Shown here one piece after another: positions 21,353 through 33,579 of a DNA stretch of 64,000 bases. The translations under genes were made by a program, and so were the position numbers. Under the pieces are notes generated by a model. It did not search any database and was not told the origin of the DNA. It was given only the letters and a program-made list of their open reading frames with translations. Numbering within the stretch: the stretch's first letter is position 1; each line of letters begins with the position of its first letter. The stretch spans positions 281,784 to 345,783 of the forward strand of contig RDEW01000028.1 in NCBI GenBank assembly GCA_011109175.1, written 5' to 3'. The stretch is from Dicyema japonicum. Its lineage: Eukaryota; Dicyemida; Rhombozoa; Dicyemidae.

Positions 21353-22600
21353 TTAAGCTAATGTAGAATTATAGAGGGACAAGGTATGCTCGTTGATTGC
21401 TTTAAATATACTTGGAGCATTGAGCTTAGTATGCAACAATCTCACAATCCTCTTTACGTTTTCCGCGATTGTTCTCAAAACATTATGCTTCATGATGTTG
21501 CTTGTACGATCCTCTAACAATCCGAGGTATTTATAGCCTTCATGTCCATCCAGAGGTTTTGCATCCTTCATACATTCCAGATTAGTGGCAGTCTTCTCAA
21601 ACTCCTTTTTTAGCCCAACCAAACTGAAATACTCATCAATCTATTCAGCCTCCTCACCATTGTATCTTATCAGTAAATATTTTTAGATCATCAATAAAAA
21701 GTGATCGGTTTTGTACGTCATCAAAGAATAATTACATTGCGATATATACAATTTTGGAAATTTACTATTTAGAATTTTGCTTAAAAGATCCGTGAATAAC
21801 ACAAAAAGCTGTGGAGACAACGAATCTCCTTGCAATACACCGCGATTTAATTTAACCATCACAATCCTTTCCATGTTGAATTTTGGAATAACTTACCATT
21901 GGCTGGGAGGCCAGAACAGTCCAAAATATGGCAGCGAAAGCCATGGTACACAGAGTCGTACGCATTCTTTACATCGATCCACAAAGCGAATAGTTTGTTT
22001 CAATAATTACTGTTTATGCACGGTTTATTAAAGCTTGCTCTTTCGCCCCTTGACACATCCTCTTTGCCCCCCAATTGATTATCAGAAATAATGTTGAACA
22101 CTTCCAAATAATCGGTAAGTTTTGAACTGACATATTTTGTAACCAATTTATACAATATGGGCATACATGTGTTTCATTAGGGGATCCACAAGCAGACTTC
22201 TCGGGCAATGAATAAGTAACTCCTGTATAGAACCACATCTCTGGTGAGTATTTGCCACCAACGATCTTAAGGATATCTTCAAATAAATAATCGCGGAGGG
22301 ACATTTCCAAATACTTCCAACTTCTTAACGAAGAAACAATATACAGACACCACAGGATTTCCAATTTGGTGAATAATTGATAATATTTTTAACAAGTTTG
22401 GGGGATAAATCCAGTGGAGAATCTTCTACTCCAGTAATACGCCTTCCAATGATATTGAAAGACGTTATTTTTATCTTTCTCACACACCGTCTCCCAAAAA
22501 GATAGACATTGCTCACTCCCAAATCCACACACACTTCATTGGTAAACTTCCGATAGAACCTCCGACGATGTACTTCCAACGCAAATTATCACTTTTGTAT
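21353..22600 (-). pseudogene. R4-like non-LTR retrotransposon remnant 2
   Basis: A second copy of the same family, same strand. LNRGVLQGDSLSPQLFVLFT is at about 21850, then KKEFEKTATNLECMKDAKPL and a YKYLGL block at 21353-21622. Upstream N-terminal pieces with HRRRFYRKFTNE and VSNVYLFGRRC lie at 22325-22580. The YxDD region is frame-broken. Only the first RT block is shared closely with remnant 1. Confidence 0.65.
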
Positions 22601-22802
22601 GCCTTCCTAGTCTCATAAGTTGCGAGTCTCTTTACCAATATCCTTATCCTTGATTATAGTAGTAACTCTCGTGAGCTTCCCATTTTTGATCCTCTTATAT
22701 CAATATGGTGTCAAGATATCCATCATTTTCTTTTGGTTTTTGGACTCCAAAGAATACTGAAAGGAAAAGGTTATCTTTAAACTCAGAAATTTTCTTTCTC
22801 GT

Positions 22803-23605
22803 ACATTCTTTCCACAAGTTTGCTTTGTGGCCCTCCATGTTAGGTCATCTGCCAGCTGTCTTGCATTAACTATGTCGTTGTCTGTTTAAGATCAGAATTG
22901 GTATGCAAGGCAGTATAATTGGCTATCGAAGCGTCCGAATCCATTAAGCTTTGACCAATTTGAACTGGATCTTTCGAGTAGGAACCCTAGCATTCCGTGA
23001 TATGGAGCGTACCTCCTTGATTTGGGCATTCAAAGCCTCAACACTTTCCATATTTAGAGATTTATTCACTGAGCTTTTCGGAAAATTTAGTGGACTGCCC
23101 ATCTTTTACATTTATCCCTCACTTAGATGCCTTTCTTGATATTGGATATGCTTTTATCAGTGAAGAAGATGGAATTGAAGGAGTCAGAGATCAATTGTCA
23201 ACTTCCACTAGGGATCCTTCCAAACCTGACTATGGACATTTAACTATTTTACTTACCCGCTCGCATTTGTCTGAAAGGTCGAAACTAGCGATCACAGTCT
23301 TATGAAAAGGAAGTAATTAAGCACAAGTCGTTCTTCAAAATCTTGACAAATTTTCGAGGTTCATGTAGTTCAAGAGCCAGTCGTCCAATTTTGGGTACTG
23401 TTGTTTTAGTTGCTCCAATAAGAGGGCCACCATAATTTGTTTTTGTTTTTGCGAAAACTGACAAGCCACGTGAAATTCAAAGTATAATTAAGTTCCTCCA
23501 AATTTTTAACAACTATATCCAAACTCACCAGCATTGAGTATGCAACGCTTCCCACTCTGAAACTTTGTATATACAATATCTTTTAGTCCACCTTTCACAC
23601 AAGAT
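22803..23605. other. unassigned segment upstream of the RTE element
   Basis: No confident gene. The minus strand has an open MGSPLNFPKSSVNKSLNMES...QIKEVRSISRNAR stretch at about 22940-23110 that could be the N-terminal part of the R4-like element. Copy 2 is at 35983-36785. Confidence 0.3.
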
Positions 23606-26286
23606 GTGAAATTAGACCCTCTACTGGATACAAAACTGGATACAAAAAATCTCCTAATGGGTATTGACATATGGAACCACTATCCTCAGAGAAAATACCT
23701 GGCAACCTTCCCTGTATTTAAATGCCAAGAAAATCTTATAAGCAAACTCTCCTACGATCTAATTGGATGCAACATTACTGTAAAACATCAAATCTCGAGT
23801 TTTCGTCACAAAGAATCTCACAATTTCGCAACATGGAACGTAAGAGGCTTAAACGAAGGGAAACTAGAAGTCGTAAAAGGAGAAATGAGAAGGGTTGATA
23901 TTGATCTACTTGGAGTAAGCGAACTTCACTGGATCGACAGTGGTTTTTTTCGTTTTGATGATTTCGTCATATATTATTCTGGTAACATTAATGCGAAGAG
24001 AAACGGAGTGGCCTTCACTGCTTCAAAGAAAATTGCACCTGCTATTGAAAGTCATAGAATATTTAATGATCGAATAATACTAATCCACGTCCGTGGACGA
24101 ACATTGAATATTACGGTCATGCAAGTGTATGCCCCAACATCTATTGCTAAGGATGACGAAATTGACCAATTTTATTATAAAGTTCAAAATGCACTAAACT
24201 AATACTCAAAAAGGAGATAATTAACATAATGGGGGATTTCAATTCAAAAGTTGGGTGTATACCACATACGGATATTGTGGGAAGTTTTGGTTTGGGGAAA
24301 AGAAATGATGCTGGGGATCGACTGGTCCAATTCTGTCAGGAAAATGGATTTCAGATAACTAACACATGGTTCAAACTATACAAACGACGATTATACACTT
24401 GGACGTCGCCAAACGGAATGTCTAGGAACCAGATTGATTATATTTTTTGCGCCAAACGTTGGAAAAGCTTTATAACAGCCGTCAAAACATATCCAGGGGC
24501 AGAATGTGGAACAGACTATCAGCTACTTGTTGCAAAAATTAGGACGAAATTCAGTAACACTTAGAATACCCTCGAGTAAAGAAATTCGATGTCTCAAACA
24601 TACCACCAGAATACGCAATGGAAGTTAAGCACAATATTGGATTACTGGATTTGAACGGAAGGATGCCTGATGAATTATGGAATGATATGCAGTTGGTTTT
24701 CAGGAACGCTGCAATAAAACATGTCAAATACAAAACGCCGGACAAGTGCTCTGAGTGGCCCTCTGCCAACACCCTAAAAATTGCTGAGGCTCGTAAAGCT
24801 GCTAAAGTTTCTGGGAATATAGACGAAACAAGAAAACTTAACTCTGAATTCAAAAAAGCAGCCAGTAAGAATAAAGAATATTACTGGAGGTTACACTTCA
24901 AAAAAATGGAAGATGACTATAAGAGAGGTCACACTACGAATGCGTATTTACAACTAAAAAGATTACGAACCCCCTTTACGAAAATGATGGGCAAAATCAA
25001 GGACAAGGATGGTGTTGAATTGCTAGGCCAACAGAACATCTGAAATCGTTGAAGAGAATATACGGAACGGTTATATTCAGAAACTGTGTGACCACCCATA
25101 TGTGTTGATGAAGCAACGTTGGGTGAGGGGCATAACATCCTTGAGGAGAAATGCGGCACACATGACCATATAGTAAATGTCCGGTGGATTATGGAGAAAG
25201 CTTATGAATCCTAAAAGAGTGTATACATGTGCTTCATTGACTATCGGAAAGCTTTTGATTCCGTTATACATGACAAGCTGTGGTCCGCTTTAAAAGAATT
25301 TGGATTCGATGCCCATCTGATATTGCTATCAAATCTCTTTATAAGGATCAAGAAGCTACTGTTAGAGCAGTGTATGGAGATACCGATTGGTTCAAATTTG
25401 GTAAAGGAGTAAGACAAGGATGCTTATTATCTCCAATCCTATTCAATATTTATGCCGAAATGATCATGACTAAATTGGATACTGTATCAAATAATGGGAT
25501 TAAAATTGGAGGCGGAACATCAATAATTTGCGCTATGCTGACGATACAACCTTACTGAGTGAAACAGAAGATGGCCTCAGAAAGTTGATTCTAAGATTCA
25601 GAGAAGAGAGCGCCGTCTTTGGTTTATTGCTAAATATCAAGAAAACCAAAATTATGACTACTGCTAATAATGGAATAATGGAACTAAAACTTGGGAATGA
25701 GAAAATAGAGTTGCGATAATGTTGTTTTTCTGGGATGTCAAATTAATCGGAATGGTGACGGAGGCTTGGAAATCAAAAGGCGAATTGACACCTTCCAGAG
25801 AATGAATTGAATTTGGAAAAGCAAATATATTTGCTTAAGGACCAAATGCAGACTGGTTAATGCAATCGTGTTCCCGGTTTTTCTATACGGCGCAGAATCA
25901 TGGATACTGAAAAAGGCTTTTGAGCTGTGGTGCTGGAGGAGGTTACTAAGAATCCGTTGGACTTCCAAAATAACAAACATCGATGTACTCAAACGTGTAG
26001 AGACGGACATTTCGCTAGAAGAAAGAATCGTAAAACACAGATTAGCGTTCTTTGGGCATGTTGTCCGCTCTGATTCACTGGAAAGAACTATTATGCTAAG
26101 CAATATTACTGGGAAGAGAAGACCTGGCCGACCGAGGACTCGGTGGCTATCCACTGTGGAAGACGTCACAAGAATGCCTATATCAAGGCTACTCCAAATT
26201 GCAACGGATCGGGGAGAGTGGAGGAAACTCGTTCATGAGATCTCCAAAGGTTGGACACGACTTTATTGAACAACATAACATAACAT
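23606..26286 (+). mobile_element. RTE/BovB-type non-LTR retrotransposon, copy 1
   Basis: Nearly full length but frame-broken. APE endonuclease: FATWNVRGLNEGK, LLGVSELHW, and after a shift MGDFNSKVG and NQIDYIF (23606-24564). Linker at 24618-25043. RT: FIDYRKAFDSV, GVRQGCLLSPILFN, YADDTTLLSE (25227-25719). C-terminus: FPVFLYGAESW and FFGHVVRSDSLERTIM, then GKRRPGRPRTRWLSTVEDV (25868-26269). The stop at 26267 is followed by a short AACATAACAT repeat tail, as expected for RTE. The element would make one polyprotein for target-primed reverse transcription. Confidence 0.85.
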
Positions 26287-26987
26287 CCTCAAAGATGTAT
26301 CGTTATATATACATAAATAAACTAACCATGTACGCTTATTTACTGATTCTATATAAATGAATTACTCCTATGGATTTGAAAAGCGTCTCTGAGATGGAGA
26401 TGGCATTGATTAACCGCTAAAAAGGACTTCTTAAGACGTTAGTGTCCAAATGTACTTCTTAAGACGTTGTGCCAGCCTTCAATGGAGTTATTTGTCCTTG
26501 GTAATTCCTCATATAAATTATCCAGACTATTTTAATAATTAATTAGAAATCTTGGAATAAATCCATTTTCTTGATTTCCGATATAATTGATCGAAAAATA
26601 TTGATATAATGGATTTAGAATCGCAGGAAAATCTGATCTCGACACTATCTAATCAAAAGTGTTCTTTACAGTATGTATAGGAATAAAGGAGAAGCATTTC
26701 GACAGTTTTACAAATATGTCGTTAATTTTAAATCACATTTAACCTATTTATATCTTCATTATTTATGTCATTGAAAATTCCAAATTCCAATATTTTTTGG
26801 TTAATATTTTGTCCTAGATGGAACATGCAGCAATTTATCCGTGCGTTTGGAAATGACTTTTGAAAAGAGTTTATTGCTCCTTTTTCAAAATGAGACTGAG
26901 ACGTTTAATTATTTGAAGCATTGTGTCATATTCATTTTCAGTTTTTGATGTTTTTATTTATTTATTTTTTTAACAATTAAACAAATG
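26287..26987. other. AT-rich spacer
   Basis: No gene or RNA recognised. CTTCTTAAGACGTT occurs twice (26428 and 26456) in a short local duplication. Repeated at 39450-40168 in copy 2. Confidence 0.4.
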
Positions 26988-28380
26988 TCAGTTGAGGAAG
27001 CCTGCTGCATGGATTGCGAACGAGTTCCCTCGGAGTATGGCTATTCCAATCTTTTGTCTTAGCCATAACCCTTCTCGTTGATCCCTTTTCTTTCTGGCAA
27101 GCAATCCTTCGAGTTCTTGCAAGAATTCAGCCGTCATTGAACCAACGGCTCCCGATGATTCGGTCGCAACAGAAGTAAATCGGTAGCGATCCCCGAGGCA
27201 AGAATATTTCTTGATTTTTAGGTTTTCCGCAATCGAAGCAGCTGCTCCAGGTGTCTGAACCGATTTAAAAATGTTCGTGCTTGAGAACGTGTCTATGCAA
27301 GTTGCGTCCTAGACCAAAGATTTTCCAGACGCGAAGGGGAAAAGGGTCATCCCGTCAGGTCTTTTCCCATCTCCTCGATCAAGACCCACTTGTTCAAGCT
27401 GTGCTGGGAATCCTGAAGCCTTCAGAGCTCTGACGATCACATCATTCAGAGCAGCATGACGTGGTCCTTGCAGGACAGCGGGTGCAATCCTTTCGCATCG
27501 ACTGTTTTCCCGCATCGGCATCGGTGCTCCTGGCAAACGTCTAGTCCCAGCCTTTGTCCGATTCCAATCCTCAAAGAATCGTCGTCCAAAAAGGTCCCGA
27601 GGTTTGGGCAAGGTATTGCAACAAGCCATGCTCCACTCCCTCTACTTGAAGCTGACACCAAACAAGCCAGACGATGTTTATTTGCTTCTTTTTTAAGGTC
27701 TTCCAAAATTTTGGAGCAGACAATGTCATCCCAATTAATTTGCTTCGTTGTGTCTTCGGGGATTTTGTGTCCGGACCCGTTCCATTTCCGACAAGCTTCG
27801 TCAAATGACTCATTCCAGCGAAGTCCAATAGTGTTATGAAGGACTTGTCGTGTCAAATGGCTGCAGCTTGAGAGAGACGATCGATATGCCGGGAACGAAA
27901 CCTCCAGCGCCGATCTTATTCAGACAACCCCAAATCCAGAGGGAAGCTTACATTGTTTCCAACCAAGTTCGTCGAAGCGGACGTTAATTAGTGACTCAAC
28001 AGTTTGCTTGAGAGACTTGTCTATTGAAAGTAGGATGTCATATTGTTCGTAGCAGGGTGAACATCGGAGTAGATATAAAAGCTTGGGTAGTCCGATGTTG
28101 CTTCTCATCAGGAAGAAAGATGTGTGAGAGTCGAGACATGACAATCTTTTCGCAAGGCGTGTTAATTCTTCATTTTTGGAAAGTAGATGGTTCTTGAGTT
28201 CTTCTTCGCTGAGTGGGCATCCGAGGAAATATAATTTATCAACTGGCACAGTCGGGATCCCAGGAAGCAGTTCGTTAAAAGACTCCTTGATATGAGACAT
28301 TTATTAGCTCTGATTTGTTAACATTGATGTCCAAGCCCAAATGTTTTAAGCGGTAACGCCAGTGTAGGACGCGTCATCAC
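26988..28380 (-). pseudogene. PHD-RT-REL element, third subfamily, 3' half (copy 1)
   Basis: Minus strand. A post-catalytic RT block GLDINVNKSELIN is at about 28320, then LYFLGCPLS and LDSHTSFFLM (27920-28300). Next are RTR...[16 protein letters not shown] and [17 protein letters not shown] (27446-27856). After a frameshift come [20 protein letters not shown] and [14 protein letters not shown] (27309-27629). The end is AILRGNSFAIHAAGFLN and a stop at 26988. 5'-truncated just after the catalytic motif. Confidence 0.8.
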
Positions 28381-28479
28381 CACGGGACGCAACATATTAA
28401 AGAGATAATAACTCATTAAATTTAGATTTGATAAATATAATTAATTTTTATTCCGAAGTCACTTATATCTTAAAATCAT

Positions 28480-28722
28480 AGTGTTTGGAGGACTTTGGTA
28501 AAATGTCCCACTTACCCATTGGACCCCCTAAAATCAATTTTTATCAGATTTAAAAAAGATGACTTTTTTACCTAAAGATGTCGAGGACCTAGGTAAAATG
28601 TTCCACTTACCAATAAAACCCATTAAATTAATTTTTATCAGATTTAAAAAGATGACTTTTTTTTATCAATTTTTATAAGATTTAAAAAAGATGACTTTTT
28701 TACGTAAAGATGTCGTTTCGCT
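28480..28722. repeat. imperfect tandem repeat (copy 1)
   Basis: About 2.3 imperfect units of roughly 90-100 bp. A GGTAAAATGTYCCACTTACC segment occurs twice, and ATTTTTATCAGATTTAAAAA followed by GATGACTTTTTT occurs three times. Copy 2 of the large duplication carries it at 41660-41893. Non-coding. Confidence 0.75.
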
Positions 28723-29325
28723 AAAATCTCATGGTGTTTATTGATGAACTTATCCAAAACCTGAAAAAATTAATTAGAGGCTATTTTGAATAGAGTCCGT
28801 TTTGAAAGAGGCCATTTTGAATGGACACGGAATATAGACATTGAAAATAAAATAATGTAAGACTGACATTTGCTATACACTCTTTGTAGTGACTATGCGT
28901 AACAAATTGTGTTTAATAATAATTAATTTTCCTTAAAATCCTGATTGTCCGAATATTAGTTAGTGTACTAATTATTGGAACAATGTCCAAGGATATTTTC
29001 CCTATCTCTTATTTTGCTGCACCCTAAAATTTCATTAACAAATACTTATTCGATTCGCTTTCTTCATTTTTCTTCTAAATATATTATTAATAGAAAATAC
29101 ATTTTTTTATCTTGTTTTATTTCAAGATAGTCTCCATTATTACCAGTAGGTTCGAATCTAAATTGAGTATAATATTTTACGCAGTTGGGCTGACTTCATG
29201 AGCATTCACACATAATAGGGATATTCTAATATTATATTGAAAATACTTGTGTACACGAAAAGATTCTGAATTTGTCACAAAATATTGTATAACTGAGTTG
29301 ATAGGAAAATTGCTGTAAATAGATT
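28723..29325. other. AT-rich non-coding stretch
   Basis: No supported gene between the tandem repeat and the small secreted-protein gene. It presumably includes that gene's 3' flank (minus strand). A short local near-repeat GAGGCTATTTTGAATAGA / GAGGCCATTTTGAATGGA is at 28776-28820. Confidence 0.35.
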
Positions 29326-29793
29326 CTAATAAACATACATGAAAACAAGAGAATTAAATTCTTCCGCAAATTTGTTCGAAATGTATGTCAGCGAGAAACA
29401 GTTTGAAAAATCTCTATTAATCAAAACTATATTAAACATAAATTTAATGGTGGGAGAGAATGTTTTTGGGTGTATATGTGTGATGCTACGATCATCTTCG
29501 CATGTACTATAAATTATTACTTTCGGAAACAAATGTTGTAAATTAATTCCATAAAATGAAAAATTAACACCAACGTCAATTATGATGTTATTAACTTCAA
29601 GTTTAAGAATTTTTAGACCAGGTTGAACTTTAATTGCTAATTCTAAAGTAAATCTAGTAAATTTGCAATCTTCCCAAAATCTATAAAATGAATGAAACTA
29701 TTAATACACGTATGAACCTCTTTTGTGATCTTCACAATTGTCTGGCAACGTAGATATGTTGAACAGAGTAATTAAGATTACTAATTTGTACAT
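29326..29793 (-). CDS. predicted secreted protein, 146 aa, two exons (copy 1)
   Basis: ATG at 29793-29791 opens a hydrophobic signal-like N-terminus (MYKLVILITLFNISTL). A 27-nt GT-AG intron (29681-29707) joins phase-2 exons, giving one frame of 441 nt ending at 29326. Four cysteines (20, 34, 89, 123) could form two disulfides. The body is rich in alternating hydrophobic residues (beta-like) with KLEVNNIIIDVGVNF and LFPKVIIYSTCEDD. I recognise no family. Although embedded in transposon remnants it shows no damage, and the duplicate at 42497-42964 looks identical. Probably a host-specific secreted protein; function unknown. Confidence 0.6.
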
Positions 29794-30369
29794 CTAAAAG
29801 ATCACGAATTGTTAAAAATTAATTTAATTCTATTTTAAAATTAGTTACTCCTCGATAAAATATATAATTAAAAATAAAAACAAATTTAATAAAATTCAAC
29901 AATTATTACAGATTAATTTATTTTGAGTTTATTTTATTTACATTTTAATAATAAAAAATGTTATTAAATGCAGATTTGACTTTTTTTAGTTTACCACAAT
30001 TTTATAGCTTTTATAGAAATTACAAAATGTATTTTTGCTTACTGTATGCGAGTAAAAGACATCTTCATGGAGTAGTGACTATTGAAAAATAACTTAATTC
30101 ATTATTCTTAAGTAAAGCATAATTAATTCCACGAATTCCCCATTGCATAGGTTTTCAAAAGTAGATAATTGGATATCTGTAATTTGTGACTAAAAAATTT
30201 AATTTCAAATGATCACCCAGGTAATTCTACATTCATTAATGTATGGGCCCATGACTTAAGATTTAACCGCTTGAACGTCATTGCACAATCAAACTCTTCC
30301 TTGTCGTTTCTAATGAATATTCAATTATCTATAACATAGTTTGCTATAGAAATATTGAATGACCTTAGT
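29794..30369. other. AT-rich upstream region of the secreted-protein gene
   Basis: Very AT-rich and devoid of open frames. It should contain the promoter of the minus-strand gene at 29326-29793, but no specific motif stands out. Confidence 0.35.
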
Positions 30370-30930
30370 TTCATCAAAGTTCCCCAAGGCTCCGCTTTGT
30401 CTCCTATTTTATTCAATTTGCATCTGAGCAAACATTCCAAATAATTTCAAGGCACTTCTCCTATCATATGCGGATGAACTGATTATCGCCTCTAAAGACA
30501 AAGAAGTTAACGAAGCAACGAAGGATGTTCAGAACCACTTGAACACTCTTGAAGAGTGGCTTGGAGCAAACTACCTATCTCTTTCTCTATCGAATTTCAC
30601 CGTCACTGTATTCACGTCCAACACTGCCAACTAAATTTTCAACCAATTTTAACAATTCATGGACAAACATTCCCCATTACAGAACATCCCAAAATACTAG
30701 GAGTCATTTACGACCAATTACTAACTTTCTCGAGACATTGGGGGATCAATGTATAAAGGCTTCTCGCAAGATCAACATACTAAAAGCTGTGTCAAGCTAT
30801 TCCTTCGTCAAAGCAAAGAAGCCCTAACCATCATATATAAACAATTCATTTGAACCACAATCCACTATGCAAGTCCTTGCTATTTACTTTAACTTCTTTC
30901 TCGGTGTATCTATGTTAATAAATTTAATTT
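30370..30930 (+). pseudogene. jockey-like RT fragment (copy 1)
   Basis: VPQGSALSPILFNLHLS is followed, with shifts, by LLSYADELIIASKDKEVNEA (catalytic YADE in place of YADD), HLNTLEEWLGANYLSLS, and the downstream QTFPITEHPKILGVIYDQLL. This is the layout of a jockey-type RT. Its end, TTTACTTTAACTTC then TTTCTCGGTGT (30886-30912), is also found inverted at 33260-33290. Heavily shifted. Copy 2 is at 43542-44090. Confidence 0.65.
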
Positions 30931-30984
30931 TTTGACCATACATAGGAGAAGCAGATGCTGACATTCGCGCACGTCTTTTTAACG

Positions 30985-31745
30985 ATGGGCCAAATTCCCC
31001 CTGATTTCCTTCAGGAAAGAGGCTATGATACTTCCCGCAGCACCAGAGAGACGTTTCGATTGCCACCGGTACAAAACGAAAACGGTCTCTAATTTAGCTA
31101 TATTTTTTAATCTTGATTTTCTCGGCCAGATCGGCTGCCGATCCATCAGACTGCGCCGAATTGAGCATCATCAAGTTCAGAATGAATCCACACAAGTGAA
31201 GTCCTATACTAGCGATTTTCCGTCAGAGAACGGACAGATTGTTAGCTCATCCGGTCTTTCCCGTATCCGCGGTCCAATCCCGCGGGCTAAAGCACTGCCA
31301 AGGAGTCTGCAGCTTCAAGAGCACTCTGCCCTAATCTTTCGGAAGAAAGCGGATGCATCCCTTTGGCCTCGACGATCCCTTCTTAATTAATTATTCTCCA
31401 CAACGACATTGGTGTTCGACGCATACATAAACTCCCAGGCGCTGTGCGATCCGAATCCTTAGCAGTCATAGTCAAAAAGGGTCCCCAGAGAGGAACACGG
31501 GAGTGCATCCAGCCATGCTCCGCTCTCATGGCTGGCGGGAGATACGAGGCATGCAAGACGATGCTGGTTGGCCTCAAATTTTAGCACGTCGAAGATTTTC
31601 TTGGAGTAGATCTCCCAGTCGCGTTGCCTCAAAGGATCGTTCGGCGTATATAAACCAGTTTCACACTATTCGCGACGAGCTTCGTCGAAGACTTTTTCCC
31701 AAGAAAGTCAGGTTGGAAAATGTAGGATATCTTGGACCAAAAGAG
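30985..31745 (-). pseudogene. REL endonuclease-end remnant (copy 1)
   Basis: Minus strand. The best-preserved reading comes from copy 2: FEANQHRLACLVSAASLG, LNALPCSSLGTLFD, and near the end AEKIKIKKYGEIRDRF then RLVPVAIETS. It belongs to the PHD-RT-REL group and is more decayed than the 27-kb fragment. Confidence 0.65.
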
Positions 31746-31890
31746 TAAATTTTTAATTTGATTTAAAATCTCTGTTTTATTCTAAAATTTTGGAATAGTT
31801 GTTGTGAAAATTTTAGAAAACAGGATTTTATGTATTCACCATCTTTGAATCGTTTCCCCTTTTTTTCCAACTCATTGACTAGTGCGATTT
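31746..31890 (-). pseudogene. hAT transposase scrap (copy 1)
   Basis: About 140 bp on the minus strand equivalent to 44895-45040 in copy 2, where KPFTDGEYIKSCFLKYSQQL matches the KPFTNGDILKSCF block of the hAT element at 13.5 kb. It is fused directly to the REL remnant. Confidence 0.5.
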
Positions 31891-32179
31891 TTTTAACCTA
31901 AAAATAAAAAATTTAACCTAAAAAATTAATTTTATTACGTCGCGAGCGCTACTTGCAACTATGCGCTACTTGCAATATCGATTTTTTGAATTTTTTGAAT
32001 TTTTTTGAATCTATGAAAATTGTTCTTTTGGATTAAAATTCTAATTTTTAGTAATCTAAAATATTAATTTTATGGGCTAACTCCACTTTGTACTTAAAAG
32101 GTATAGGTATAAAATTGGTCTTACCTCTATCTTAATATTAATATGATGTGGATTTTGTTTCTGAGGACATTAATAATAT
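31891..32179. other. AT-rich link with a short local duplication
   Basis: CGCTACTTGCAA occurs twice at 31949-31980. A 22-nt stretch at 32073-32094 is identical to part of a WDR36 exon (51120-51141). No gene. Confidence 0.4.
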
Positions 32180-32700
32180 CAGGATTGCTCCTATCATATT
32201 CCTGGAGTATTTGGAGAGTGGTTCCTGAAAAAGAACGAGCAAAAAACCGAATTTATTACAATCAAACGAGGAAACAAACTTACCAATAAGATATGGAGAA
32301 GAGAAAAAAGTCGGGTCTTGCTAGGCGACCGGAAGACGTTGTCACCAATAGCATTGAAGAGACTAAAATCGACATGGCTTAGATACGTACATGTCTCACG
32401 TCCAGTAAAAGTGCGACTATACAATTCTTTCGTCTTACCCATACTGCTCTACAACTCGGGAACGTAGGGACTAACTCAGATACGTGTTGATAGCTTGAAT
32501 TCTTTTCACAAAAAACAACTAAGGACTCTACTAGGAATACACTATCCGATGGTGATCAAGCTCCAAGACCTATCCACTGCTTGCAAATCGGAGCACTTAA
32601 ATACAATTATTACAAGACCCGATGGAGACTATTTGGGCCGTTCCTGTTTACGATATTATGGAATTATTCAAACTTTAACGTAATTCACAAGGATTACTTG
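32180..32700 (+). pseudogene. LINE-A RT C-terminal fragment (copy 1)
   Basis: TEFITIKRGNKLTNKIWRRE, LLGDRKTLSPIALKRLKSTW, VRLYNSFVLPILLYNSGT, and FHKKQLRTLLGIHYP parallel residues 190-300 of the frame at 6370-7596. Stops interrupt it. A further LINE-A scrap (GADGMKIELL, compare GPDNISPELL) lies at about 33090-33130. Confidence 0.7.
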
Positions 32701-33189
32701 AAATAGATTTACGTGGATATGAATATTCACATGCAAGTGAATGTAAAAACCCAAAAGTCTGTCTCTCGACGTACGTAGCTAAGCATCTCATGTAACCATC
32801 TCTGTAAGAGATCCATGAAAAGGAATTGATGTAAATCTTTACTAGGAATGGAAGGAAATACAAATGAAAAAGGGTGAATTAGATTAATTTCCAATTTTAG
32901 CAATAAATCAAGATTTTTAGTAAAGTTTATAAACTTTCCCACGATCGAAGTAAAACACAGCCCTTCCAAACATCACATCCATCCATATTCGGAATTCTGG
33001 ATTTATGATGCCTTATTTGGCGTATCCTGAGAAAGGTAGAAAACACCTATAAGATTTAAAAAAACACAGAGCATAACGGAATTCTTCAACCAGGTGCAGA
33101 TGGTATGAAAATAGAACTCCTACCAAATCGCGATTCGCGCAACATTACAAACCACTATGCTACCTTGGAAGGAGGTATAATAATAATAA
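32701..33189. other. no supported gene
   Basis: Contains a LINE-A-like scrap at about 33070-33185 followed by a TATAATAATAATAA stretch. Otherwise AT-rich and unassigned. Copy 2 is at 45851-46343. Confidence 0.35.
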
Positions 33190-33575
33190 CACCAGAGACC
33201 ACGGTTACACAAACTAACTAATCACGTGATTTATTTAAATTATTAATTAACCCCGGACACACCGAGAAAGAAGTTAAAGTAAACAACTAATTAAGTGTAT
33301 CCAGTTACCACTTCCACAGAAACAGAGTCCATCTGGAATCAGCATAAAGGGTGAAAGACGTCCATAGTTGCAGTTGTGGAAACCCCTCCAATGGAGTGGG
33401 AAAGAGCAAATTATCCTTTTTCGTGCCGGCCAGGCACTGGGCGTCACTTAGACTGGTGGATCACATGACGGCACTCTAATAGGAAGAGAGAGGAGTAACA
33501 GACGATCAAACAGAAACTTGAACCAATTAGCAACGTAGCATCACATGGCGCCACGCATGAAAGTTACGTGATGAA
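33190..33575 (-). repeat. dispersed repeat joined to a jockey-like 3' tail, copy B
   Basis: Read on the minus strand, the dispersed repeat (TCATGTGATCCACC, GCCCAGTGCC, GGAGGGGTTTCC; 33310-33575) runs into TTTACTTTAACTTC, TTTCTCGG and GTCCGGGGTTAATTAATAA. This is the 3' end also seen in the jockey-like elements at 30.9 and 48.0 kb. A repeat body plus LINE tail is the layout of a SINE. Confidence 0.55.
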
Positions 33576-33579
33576 TGTG

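Noticed and set aside
29696-29707. 12-nt intron in the secreted-protein gene
   Set aside because: GTGTATTAATAG would keep frame but is implausibly short. The 27-nt intron 29681-29707 gives an in-frame join with a normal size for this genome.
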